This document shows positions 17,639-25,299 of a stretch of 64,000 nt of DNA, piece after piece. The position numbers were made by a program, and so were the translations under genes. The notes under the pieces are model-generated. The model had not been told where the DNA came from. It saw only the letters and a program-made list of their open reading frames with translations, and searched no databases. Source of the DNA: Streptosporangium saharense (GTDB lineage Bacteria > Actinomycetota > Actinomycetes > Streptosporangiales > Streptosporangiaceae); assembly GCF_014203715.1 (NCBI RefSeq), contig NZ_JACHJP010000005.1, forward strand, positions 62,001 to 126,000, read 5' to 3'. How positions within the stretch are numbered: position 1 is the stretch's first letter; each line of letters begins with the position of its first letter.

Positions 17639-19288
17639 TCACTTGACGATGATCTGATGGGTGGCCTGGGCTGGTCCGGTCCCGCCATCCCCCGCATAGC
17701 TCGCGAGGTAGCTGTACCTGCCGGCGTTGGCGGGCGTGTCGGTGAACGTGTACGTGCCGTCGGCGTTCACCCTCACCGGCGGGAGCTTGACGGTCTTACC
17801 GCTGGTGCCCTTGACGTACAGGGTGCGCCGCACGGTGAGCGTGGACCCCGGAGAGGGCGGCCTGTCGCCCGCCGCCAGGACGCCGCTCAGGTCCACGGCC
17901 GTGCCGGCGACGCCGGACTGCGGCCCTGTCAGGGTGAGCGTGGCTTCGCGCTTGACCGTCACGGTGACGGAGGCGCTGCTGCGGCGGTGGCCGTCGTCGC
18001 CGTCCCAGAACACCCAGTAGATCACCTCGCCGATGTACGGCGGCAGCTCGAAGACGGGCGTGTCCTGGAAGGTGAACGTGCCGTCCTGCCGCGTCGTCAC
18101 GCCGGTGATCGGCAGTTTCCTCCAGCCGGGCAGGTACTGGATCACCGTGAGCGGCTTGAGCCCGAGCGCCTCGCCGTCGGCGCGGGTGAGCCGCCCCTCG
18201 ACGGTGATCGGCGAGCCGACGTACGCGTCCGCGGGGGCCGTCACCGTGAGCTTGGTGGCCGGTAGCGCGACGCCCGTCACCCGCCACAGCAGCAGCCGGT
18301 CCGTGGAGCTGCGCAGCAGTGCGAAGACGTCCGTGCCGGAGAATGCGACGCCGTCCGGGAGCAGTTCGGCGTCCGGCTGGTCGGCCGCGAACAGCTCCGC
18401 GCCCGTCGCCGCGTCGTAGAGGGTGAGGTCGGTGCTGCCCCACTGGCGTCCGGCCGCGACGTACGCGCCGTCCGAGCCGAGCGCCACGGCGGACGGGTAC
18501 CCATCCCAGCCATCGCCGTAGGTGCCGGTCGCCGCCAGGGTCCTGGTGTCGTACCTGGTGAAGTGACCGGGGGTGTCGGCCGCGCTGAACAGGGTGCCGC
18601 CGTCGGAGCTCAGGGTGAGGTCGCGCAGAGAGTCGATGCGCCACTCCTTGCCGTCGATCGTGCCGCGCAGCGCGGGGACGCCGTCGCCGAGGTCGTAGAC
18701 CAGCATGTCGGCGTGGTGCAGGGCGGTCTGGCCGACCACGAGCGTGTCGCCGGCGGCCGCGAGCACGGGAGGCCGCAGGTGCTCGCCCCCGACCGCCACG
18801 GGCGCCGGGGCGCTCGCGCTGAGATCCAGGCCGACGACGCCGCCGGGGCCGTTGTCGCATCCGTGCCCCACCCACAACCGCTCGCCCAGCAACGCCAGGG
18901 TGGACGGGCAGGGGTGGGCCGACAGGTCGATCCGGCGGGTGACGGCGAGGCTCGCGGTGTCGATCTCGGCGACCTCGTTCGAGCCGGTGAGAGCCGCGTA
19001 CAGGCGGGTGCCGTCCGCGTTCACGGCCAGCTCTTGGACGCCGGGCAGGCCGGTGACGGCACCGCCGGTGAGGTTTCCGTCAGTGCCGGCCACGATGATG
19101 CGGTCGCCGGCCGGAACGAATACCCGGCCGCCGCCGACGGCCAGGTCGGCGGTGTAGGAGTCGGTGACCCCGAGGTCGGTGGTGGTGCCGACCGCCGAGG
19201 CGGCGGGGGCCGCGACGGTGAGCAGGCCGGTGATCAGGCCGGCGGCGCCGCAGTAAACGGCTAATCGGCGAACCAGGGATGGGGACAC
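17639..19288 (-). CDS. Secreted beta-propeller protein with Ig-like repeats
   Basis: 549 residues, GTG start behind a strong AGGAGG site. Residues 1-32 are a signal peptide ending ASA. Residues about 38-335 are a YncE/quinoprotein-like propeller with repeated 'dGtrLYaa... IDtasl' blades. Two bacterial Ig-like or MSCRAMM-like modules follow (about 340-440 and 445-549), each with the 'GTFTFQDTP' or 'GTYTFTDTP' motif. No anchor is present, so it is probably released. The same architecture is common in actinobacterial exported proteins of unknown role. It sits inside the IS-bounded segment as possible cargo. Confidence 0.75.
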   Translation of the reverse strand: MSPSLVRRLAVYCGAAGLITGLLTVAAPAASAVGTTTDLGVTDSYTADLAVGGGRVFVPAGDRIIVAGTDGNLTGGAVTGLPGVQELAVNADGTRLYAALTGSNEVAEIDTASLAVTRRIDLSAHPCPSTLALLGERLWVGHGCDNGPGGVVGLDLSASAPAPVAVGGEHLRPPVLAAAGDTLVVGQTALHHADMLVYDLGDGVPALRGTIDGKEWRIDSLRDLTLSSDGGTLFSAADTPGHFTRYDTRTLAATGTYGDGWDGYPSAVALGSDGAYVAAGRQWGSTDLTLYDAATGAELFAADQPDAELLPDGVAFSGTDVFALLRSSTDRLLLWRVTGVALPATKLTVTAPADAYVGSPITVEGRLTRADGEALGLKPLTVIQYLPGWRKLPITGVTTRQDGTFTFQDTPVFELPPYIGEVIYWVFWDGDDGHRRSSASVTVTVKREATLTLTGPQSGVAGTAVDLSGVLAAGDRPPSPGSTLTVRRTLYVKGTSGKTVKLPPVRVNADGTYTFTDTPANAGRYSYLASYAGDGGTGPAQATHQIIVK

Positions 19289-19507
19289 GAGAGCCTCCTG
19301 CCGGGATGGGAAAATATGTTCTAATAACGTCTCATGGGTGCTCCCACGTCAAGATCATTCGGTCGCGCGACACCAAACCGTGATCAAGCATCCTCCGGGG
19401 TTAGAGACCGGGACGATTGTCGGTGCCCGCCGACATAGTCGTCGCCATGACGATTCCCCTCACGTGAGTCCGCGCCGTCCGCGGCCACGAGCCAGGCGCT
19501 GGACGGG

Positions 19508-20013
19508 ATGACCCTGCGCTGTAGGAAGACCGGCGGCCAGCTGCTGGCGTCCGTGCCCAGGGCCGTGCGGTCCAGCCCGGTCGGTGAGCAGTTCGCGGCG
19601 CTGCTTGAGCACCTGGACGGGCACGAAAAGGAGTGCCGCGCCACCGTGGAGTCATGGATGCTGAACGGGCTGCCGGTGCCTGCCGGACTCCTCGCCGGGG
19701 TGTGGCCCGATCCCTGGTGGCGGGCCTGCCTGCGGCATCTGGTGGTCCGCGTGGAGGGGCGGGCCGAGCTGCTGGAGGAGGTGTCCGAGGACAGGCGGGC
19801 GAGCGTCAGGACGGCGGACGGCGTCCCGTACGAGTCGCCGCCCGGCGCCCCGGTGACTCCGGCGCACCCCTCCTGCTGGACGCCCCGGGGCCGTGGCGGC
19901 GGCTGCTGGCGGAGCATGACGCCGTTCAGGGCATTGAGCAGGTGAGCCGCCGGGTCCATCGCGGGCGGGAGGGCCATGACCCCGAGCCATGTGACCCCGA
20001 CCCCTCAAAATCC
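19508..20013 (+). pseudogene. Decayed DUF4132-like C-terminal fragment
   Basis: The plus frame from 19508 reads 'RKTGGQLLASVPRAVRSSP...HEKECRATVESWMLNGLPVPAGLLAGVWPDPWWRACLRHLVV' (shown in parts), which resembles the C-terminal region of DUF4132/MolR-like proteins. Near 19830-19870 the matching frame changes to +1, where 'DAPGPWRRLLAEHD' and 'GIEQVSRRVHR' continue the expected order. No N-terminal 70% is present and the fragment stops at the IS end. The 219 bases before it (19289-19507) hold the promoter of the propeller gene and nothing else I recognise. Confidence 0.45.
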
Positions 20014-20031
20014 CGAAGTGTCACTGGAGTA
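20014..20031 (-). repeat. IS701-like terminal inverted repeat, right
   Basis: CGAAGTGTCACTGGAGTA followed by CTAG: the exact complement of the first 18 bases of the left end and the same flanking tetranucleotide. Confidence 0.75.
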
Positions 20032-20565
20032 CTAGATCGTGTAGTTCTCGTGGTCGATTGCGAGTGCCCAGACCGACGCGAAGGAGGCCGCGCAGAGGGC
20101 GGCGGCATCCGGGTCGTCAGTCACCTCCACGCCGAGCCATTCGCCGTCGCCGGTGAAGTGGTTCCAGACCACGGTCTCCTCGTCGAACAGCCAGAAGTCG
20201 TTTCCCGGCAGGGTGAGCTTCGAGGCTCGCCAACGCGGCAGCCACCGTACGGCCTCGCCCGCCGCGATGTTCACGGCCCGCGTGGCGGCGTGCTCCCATG
20301 CCACATAGGCGCTGACCGGTTCGCTGACCACCCGGGCGCGCCGTACCTCCACGCCCCGGTTCACCGCCTCGGCGACCGTCGCCATCCATGGTTCGTCCGA
20401 TGAGTCGGCCGCCACGGGGGAGGGGCGACCATCCGCGAGCCACCGGGTGAACAACTCGTCCGCCATGTAGCCGTCCCGCATCTCCAGGTGGAGCGCGGAA
20501 CGCCGGGCCTTGCCGAACAGCGTCGGGAAGAAATCCGGGTCAGGCGGACTCAGATCCGGGCGCAC
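20032..20565 (-). CDS. DUF6879 family protein
   Basis: 177 residues, GTG start behind a GGAGG site. The family pattern is clear: an N-terminal 'FGKARRSALHLEMRDGY', central 'VNRGVEVRRARVVSEPVSAYVAWEH' and 'DFWLFDEETVVWNHF'. These proteins are abundant in actinobacteria, usually beside XRE-DUF5753 regulators, and have no assigned function. The stop TAG falls in the CTAG border of the mobile segment, so the C terminus may be slightly altered. A second family member follows upstream at 20690. Confidence 0.75.
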   Translation of the reverse strand: MRPDLSPPDPDFFPTLFGKARRSALHLEMRDGYMADELFTRWLADGRPSPVAADSSDEPWMATVAEAVNRGVEVRRARVVSEPVSAYVAWEHAATRAVNIAAGEAVRWLPRWRASKLTLPGNDFWLFDEETVVWNHFTGDGEWLGVEVTDDPDAAALCAASFASVWALAIDHENYTI

Positions 20566-20689
20566 GCGGAGCCTCCAACAGACGGGGTAAGCGGGAATCT
20601 GACGGACGGCTCATCCGGAGCGGCCCGGCTGGTTTAGTCCATTGTCGGTACCTGTGCTGGAGCCGGAAGCGTGATGGTCGTTCCGGCCT

Positions 20690-21202
20690 TCAGGTTTTCA
20701 CGTACTCGGCAAACGGGATCGCCTCGTTGAGGGCGATTTCCCGGTAGTGACGGTAGAGGTCCACGTCTGGATTTTCCAGCAGTTCCCTGCTGATCTGTGT
20801 GCCGTCGGGTGTGTAGTGCATCAGAACTACCCGGTGGTCGTCGAATAGGTAGAAGTCCTGGTCGGGAAGGCCGGGGTTCGGTCTTTCCGTGAGGTCGAGT
20901 ATCCGGATGTCCTCACCGGCCCGGGAGTGTGGTCCGTAGTACATGAATTCGAACTGGAGATAGGTGCTGAGAGGTTGGACCAGGGTGTGCACGCGCTGAA
21001 CACGACGGCCTCGCGCGACGTGATCGGCGACCCTGTCCATCCAGGCCGAGTGGTAGTCCTCGGGAAGTCGTTCGCCTTCCAGAAAACTTCTGATCCCGTC
21101 TGCCTCCTGTGGCACCCGGTACTGCGAAAGGGTTTCCAGGCGGAACGACGACCGTTCGAAGCCGTGAAGCACCCGTTGCCAGGCATCACCATCCAAGAGC
21201 AC
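20690..21202 (-). CDS. DUF6879 family protein
   Basis: 170 residues, GTG start behind GGGAGG. It shows 'FERSSFRLETLSQYRVPQEADGIRSF', 'VARGRRVQRVHTLVQPLSTYLQFE' and 'DQDFYLFDDHRVVLMHYTPDG', closer to the family norm than its neighbour at 20032. The two share orientation and are 124 bases apart. A 23-codon frame lies just upstream on the same strand, but I see no evidence that it is translated. The usual XRE partner is absent. Confidence 0.8.
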   Translation of the reverse strand: MLLDGDAWQRVLHGFERSSFRLETLSQYRVPQEADGIRSFLEGERLPEDYHSAWMDRVADHVARGRRVQRVHTLVQPLSTYLQFEFMYYGPHSRAGEDIRILDLTERPNPGLPDQDFYLFDDHRVVLMHYTPDGTQISRELLENPDVDLYRHYREIALNEAIPFAEYVKT

Positions 21203-21381
21203 GGACGGCCTCCCGAATGAGCTTCAGTGAGATGTCGACGATTCCCGCGACGTTCATTCGGAAGGTACGGGGGAGGTTCACACCCGTCAAGCAAGATCGA
21301 GGATAATTCGCGGTGAGGAATAAAACGTCGGTCCCGGTGGTCGTCGGGTGACGGCCACCGGGAAGGAAGGCTCCCCTCAGG

Positions 21382-21648
21382 TCAGCACTGGGCGGCGTGG
21401 CCGGCGTTGTAGCCGTCTACCCAGCCTTTTCTGTCCCAGCTGTCCGACTCGTCGTAGGAGAAGCTCGCGGCCTTTTCGCACATGTTGGCCGCGTCGGCGT
21501 ATCCCTTCTCGTAGGCCTGCTGGTAGGCCGGTGGCTTGTCGTCGGGGGCCGTCACCCGTGCCGAGGCGGTGGTGGCCGGGAGGAACGCGACGCCCGCGAG
21601 GGCGAGTGCGGCGAGAAGCGCCGGGCTTGGGCGGTGCCTGCGGTCCAT
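21382..21648 (-). CDS. Small secreted protein
   Basis: 88 residues, ATG behind AGGAGGAG. A signal peptide (1-31, ending SARV-like) is followed by a 57-residue mature part with 'AYEKGYADAANMCEKAASF' and 'DRKGWVDGYNAGHAAQC'. Two Cys (one mid, one C-terminal) could form a disulfide. No family recognised. The 298 bases on its upstream side (21649-21946) are AT-rich for this genome and hold no gene I can support; they probably carry divergent promoters for this gene and the hemerythrin. Confidence 0.7.
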   Translation of the reverse strand: MDRRHRPSPALLAALALAGVAFLPATTASARVTAPDDKPPAYQQAYEKGYADAANMCEKAASFSYDESDSWDRKGWVDGYNAGHAAQC

Positions 21649-21946
21649 GGACTCCTCCTCTGATCAGGCCTCCGGAGGACTCCCGGAGGACACGATCGAC
21701 AAGGCCAGAATACGAAGGGATTTATCCGTTAAGTCGGACTTGTGGATTTCTCGGGAAGGGCTTTTATCGGTCTATATCCAGACTTCCGGGAATCCCTGCG
21801 ACGGCCGGATTTCAGCTCTCGGGAAAATGCTGACCGTTTACCGTGTGCGGCGGTTGGGCGTACCGGGTGGGTTGACGGAGGCGGCCAGGCATGATGGAAT
21901 CCCGCCTCAGCGTCGCAGTGCACCCGGCAAGGAGATCGTCGAGGGC

Positions 21947-22486
21947 ATGGAGGCGCCGAAACATGGGACAACCATGGAAACCCCCGACACCCGCCTTACG
22001 GCGTTCGGCAACCAGTTGATCGAAGTTCACAACTGGCTCCGTGAGGAGCTCGCCAGGCTCGGCGACGACGTCGACGCCCACCTCGAAGGCCGTGCGGAGC
22101 GGCCACGACAGCTACGGGCGCACTGCCTGGCCTTCTGCTCCGCGCTGACCCTGCACCACACCGGCGAGGACGCCGGGGCCTTCCCCGCCCTCGCCGAGCG
22201 CTTCCCCGAACTGCGGCCCGTCATCGAGCAGCTCGAACACGACCACCTGTTCGTCGCGGACATCCTGCGCGACCTGGAGAACCTGGTCGATGGCCTCGAC
22301 GACCGGCCACCCGGCCCCGAGGAGGCGCGGCGGGTGCGCGTCACGCTCGACGGCCTGGCCGCCGTCCTGGAGACACACTTCCTCTACGAGGAGAAGAAGA
22401 TCGTCGCGGCCCTCGACGGCCTCGGCTCTCCCGGCGACCCCGACTTCAGACCCCCCGCCTGGCTCGAATCCTCCAAAAACGACTAA
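21947..22486 (+). CDS. Hemerythrin HHE domain protein
   Basis: 179 residues from ATG 21947 (a second ATG at 21974 is possible). The four-helix cation-binding pattern is complete: H in 'EVHNWLREEL', 'LTLHHTGEDAGAFPALAE', 'IEQLEHDHLFVADIL' and 'LETHFLYEEKKI'. Such proteins bind a non-haem di-iron centre and are linked to oxygen, NO or redox sensing or iron handling in actinobacteria. It stands alone, with a new gene 60 bases on. Confidence 0.85.
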   Translation: MEAPKHGTTMETPDTRLTAFGNQLIEVHNWLREELARLGDDVDAHLEGRAERPRQLRAHCLAFCSALTLHHTGEDAGAFPALAERFPELRPVIEQLEHDHLFVADILRDLENLVDGLDDRPPGPEEARRVRVTLDGLAAVLETHFLYEEKKIVAALDGLGSPGDPDFRPPAWLESSKND

Positions 22487-22545
22487 CCCCAAAAAGGCCG
22501 TTCCTTGCAAGACGCATGCCGTACGGCCTGGCCACGATGGGGGTC

Positions 22546-23460
22546 ATGAGCATTGACCTCGCCGCGGCGGCGTCCTTCATGGCCGCGCACGCGCGTGTTC
22601 TCGACCGTCGTCGCTTCCAACTCCTGACCGGCCAGGCCGACCCCGGTGCCGTGCTGGCCGCGCTCGACGGCTACCGCAACGCCGACGGTGGCTACGGGTG
22701 GGGCCTTGAGGCCGACCTGCGTTCGCCGGAGAGCCAGCCGGGGGCCGCGCTGCACGCCTTCGAGGTGTTCGAGGACGTCGCCCCGGTCACCACGGGGCGG
22801 GCCGTCGAGCTGTGTGACTGGCTCGGGTCGGTCACACTGCCCGACGGCGGCCTGCCCTTCGCCCTGCCGCTGACCGTGGCCGAGGGAACCGCCCCGTGGT
22901 GGGCGGCCGGGGCCGAGACGCCGGGTTCGTCGTTGCAGATCACCGCCGTGACGGCAGCCGCCGCGCACCGCGTCGCCGGACACGACCGGGCCGTCGCGGA
23001 GCACCCCTGGCTGGCCCGCGCCACCCGCCACTGCCTGGACGCGATCGAGGCGCTCGGGGAGCGGCCCTCCGCCTACGTGCTGCTGTTCGCCGTACGGTTC
23101 CTCGACGCCGTGCACGACACGTACCCCGAGGCGGCCGGGCTCCTGCGGCGTCTGGGGGAGTATGTCCCCGCGGACGGTGTGGTGGCCGTCGAGGGCGGCA
23201 CCGAGGAGGAGGCGCTTCGCCCGCTGGACTTCGCGCCCCTGCCCGGCCGTCCCGCGCGTGCCCTCTTCACGCCAGAGGTGGTCGCCGCGGACCTGGACCG
23301 CCTGGCCGGGGCACAGCGGGACGACGGCGGATGGACCGTCGAGTACGCCAGGATCTCCCCGGCGGGAGCGCTCGACTGGCGCGGACACGTCACCGTCCGC
23401 GCCGTCGAACTCCTGCGTCGCAACGGCCTCCTGGACCTCGGAGCCGCCACGGCGCTCTGA
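22546..23460 (+). CDS. Alpha/alpha-toroid (prenyltransferase/cyclase-like) protein
   Basis: 304 residues from ATG 22546, preceded by GGGGG. Repeats of the terpenoid-cyclase/squalene-hopene toroid kind are visible: 'LDGYRNADGGYGWGLEADLR' near 40-60 and 'AQRDDGGWTVEYARISP' near 265-280, with helical pairs between. The DXDD and DCTAE motifs of real cyclases are missing, and it is half their length. It is a family seen across actinobacteria with no known activity. It is not obviously linked to its neighbours. Confidence 0.6.
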   Translation: MSIDLAAAASFMAAHARVLDRRRFQLLTGQADPGAVLAALDGYRNADGGYGWGLEADLRSPESQPGAALHAFEVFEDVAPVTTGRAVELCDWLGSVTLPDGGLPFALPLTVAEGTAPWWAAGAETPGSSLQITAVTAAAAHRVAGHDRAVAEHPWLARATRHCLDAIEALGERPSAYVLLFAVRFLDAVHDTYPEAAGLLRRLGEYVPADGVVAVEGGTEEEALRPLDFAPLPGRPARALFTPEVVAADLDRLAGAQRDDGGWTVEYARISPAGALDWRGHVTVRAVELLRRNGLLDLGAATAL

Positions 23461-23469
23461 CCGGGGAAC

Positions 23470-23960
23470 ATGGCAGGGAACACGTGGAAACCGACGATGT
23501 CCTATCCCGATCCGAAGTATTTGGGGGAGAACCGGCCCGCGAGCACTCCGCCGGAGCTGGTCAGGTCGCCGGTCAGCACCGCCTACCTGGCCACCGGGGC
23601 CTCGACGAACGGACAGTTCGGCCTCTACCGGTGGAACATGGGGCCGGAGCCGAGCGGCCCCAGCCCGCACTTCCACCGTGGGATCTCCGAGTGGTGTGTC
23701 TGTACGACGGGGAGCGCTGGACGGAGGCGACCGGCGGGGACTTCCTGCACGTTCCCGAGGGCGGGGTGCACGCCTTCAGGAACGAGTCCGGCGAGGACGC
23801 GTCGATGCTGATCCTGTTCGCGCCCGGCGCGCCCCGCGAGCCGTACTTCGAGGACCTGCCGACGCTCGCCGGGATGAGCGAGGAGGAACGCGCCGAGTTC
23901 TACCTGAGCCGGGTCCGACGGGGTCACCCCCAGCGCTTCTTGGCCTCCTCGTCGGTGTAG
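23470..23960 (+). pseudogene. Cupin-domain protein broken by a small deletion
   Basis: The first frame (from 23470) carries a good cupin start ending in the metal motif 'SPHFHRGISEW'. The second frame resumes with 'LYDGERWTEATGGDFLHVPEGGVHAFRNES' and runs to 23960. Between them roughly eight residues of a strand (the 'xFxVLSGTVR' segment usual after HFHR..SE) are missing together with a frame change near 23690-23705, which implies loss of about 22-26 bases. The rest is intact, so the damage looks recent. The 3' end overlaps the convergent gene by 37 bases. Confidence 0.7.
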
Positions 23961-25000
23961 CCGACCAGGGCGACGAGGAGCCGGTAGAGCTGTTTGTCGT
24001 CGAGTTCCCTGGCCTTCTTCGCCGCGCGGTAGGCCTTGGGCTCGAACTCGTGGTTCTCCTCGGCGGTCTTCAGCACCTCAACGAGGATGCCCCGGACGTT
24101 CTGCTCACCCCTGATGGCGTAGCGGGTCAGCAGATAATCCACGTGGTCGGGGTAGCTGAGCAGCACCCTGGGGGCCGCGCCCGCCGTGACCACGATGGCG
24201 TCGTCGGGACCGGCGATGTGGCATTTCGCGTGCTCGTAGACGGCCCTGGTGTGCGTCGCGTCGAGGTGGTCGAGCGCGCCCAGGATGCTCTGGACCGAGG
24301 TGGCCCTGCCGGTCAGCGTGTCCTCGGCGGTGAACAGGATGACGCTCAGCTCGCCGGGCGTGGTGAGGACGGCTCCGGCCTTGATCACGTCCGTGAAGAA
24401 CTCCGTCACGTTCTCCGCGATCGTCTCCGGCGACGTGCTTGAGTCGGCGTGGGACAGGTAGGAGATGCCTGCCGTACGGCTCCACATGGCCAGGGCGGTG
24501 CAGGTGTGGATGCGGGTGGTCCACGCCGTCTCGGGGCCGACGTGGTAGTAGAGCTGGTTGTGCGGGAAGTCCGACTTGTCCTCGGCGTCCTGCTCGATCG
24601 ACACGCCCAGGTCGGACAGGTCGGCGGGGGCGCTCTCCGTCAGGTCCACGACATCGATCCGGCGTTCCTGGGTGCCGATGACGAGCCCGAGCGCCTCCAG
24701 CCTGTTCACCTCGTCGCGGGTGCCTTGGAACCGGACGCGGGTGCGTTCGGGGTAGGCGCCCCGCAGTGCGGCGCTCAGCGGGATGAGGACCCCCGACTCG
24801 TCGTCAACGGCGTTGCCGGCGATCGTGATGCCGGCCAGGCCCCGGGTGATGGAGCCGACGGTCCTGGGGTCGGCGAGGGTGTAGGTCACCAGGCTTCCCA
24901 CGGGGTGGCGGTTCCTGAGGGCGTGCGGGATGTCGTAGGTGCTCTCGGTCTTGAGGTCGCGCAGGACGCCTGGGGTCATGAAGATGCTGCCGCTCGGCAT
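23924..25000 (-). CDS. Unassigned protein with CheD-like Thr-Cys-His triad
   Basis: 358 residues from ATG 25000, which follows GGAG; the TTG at 25012 is less likely. I do not recognise the whole protein. Residues about 150-235 look like the CheD/NTAN1 amidase fold: Thr161, Cys167 and His184 have the exact spacing of the CheD catalytic triad (Thr at -6, His at +17 from Cys), within 'TTRIHTCTALAMW' and 'GISYLSHAD', followed by a helix and 'KAGAVL'. The N-terminal 120 residues are beta-rich; the C-terminal 60 are helical and charged. No chemotaxis gene is near. The 299 bases upstream hold a long inverted repeat. Confidence 0.5.
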   Translation of the reverse strand: MPSGSIFMTPGVLRDLKTESTYDIPHALRNRHPVGSLVTYTLADPRTVGSITRGLAGITIAGNAVDDESGVLIPLSAALRGAYPERTRVRFQGTRDEVNRLEALGLVIGTQERRIDVVDLTESAPADLSDLGVSIEQDAEDKSDFPHNQLYYHVGPETAWTTRIHTCTALAMWSRTAGISYLSHADSSTSPETIAENVTEFFTDVIKAGAVLTTPGELSVILFTAEDTLTGRATSVQSILGALDHLDATHTRAVYEHAKCHIAGPDDAIVVTAGAAPRVLLSYPDHVDYLLTRYAIRGEQNVRGILVEVLKTAEENHEFEPKAYRAAKKARELDDKQLYRLLVALVGYTDEEAKKRWG

Positions 25001-25219
25001 GTAACGCTCCAAAGCTGGGGGTGACCCGTTGCTGGGAATCAGGATGGGGTCGGCCCCGGACCCCAGGGAAATCCACGCTGGCGAAAGCAGACCGAAGAGG
25101 CGAATACGGACCCGCTAATTATGGATGACCGCGACTCCCGCAGCGTAACACCGGCAAGTCCCCTCGAACAGTGATGAACACCATCACAATCCAGCGAACA
25201 CCTGGTCACGTGGGTCGTT

Positions 25220-25275
25220 CGGGCGAATAATTCCCAAAAGCGCTATATAACGCTAAGTAAGAAATTATTCGCCCG
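25220..25275. repeat. 13-base perfect inverted repeat, AT-rich cruciform
   Basis: CGGGCGAATAATT (25220-25232) and AATTATTCGCCCG (25263-25275) are exact complements; the 30-base loop holds a second small hairpin (AGCG 25239-25242 with CGCT 25251-25254). It lies 25 bases beyond the SDR stop and could terminate that transcript, although its AT content is far from the genome norm. Confidence 0.6.
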
Positions 25276-25299
25276 GCCCATTCGGTTTTCCCGGCCCGG

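Larger units (their letters stand above)
16976..20035. mobile_element. IS701-like composite segment with CTAG flanks
   Basis: A 3.05-kb segment (16980-20031) is bounded by identical CTAG tetranucleotides (16976-16979 and 20032-20035) and by inverted ends: TACTCCAGTGACACTTCG at the left and its exact complement at the right. IS701-family elements insert at YTAR with 4-base duplications, which fits. Inside are an N-terminal IS701-type transposase fragment, a third copy of the end at 17521-17543 followed by TTAG, a secreted beta-propeller gene, and a decayed DUF4132-like gene. No intact transposase is present, so movement would need one in trans. Whether the whole 3 kb moved as a unit is inference. 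Confidence 0.6.

Noticed and set aside
19384..19977. 197-codon minus-strand frame
   Set aside because: Antisense shadow of the DUF4132-like remnant, low-complexity and without a start signal.
21203..21300. 23-codon frame upstream of the second DUF6879 gene
   Set aside because: It overlaps the ribosome site of that gene and has no convincing start signal of its own.
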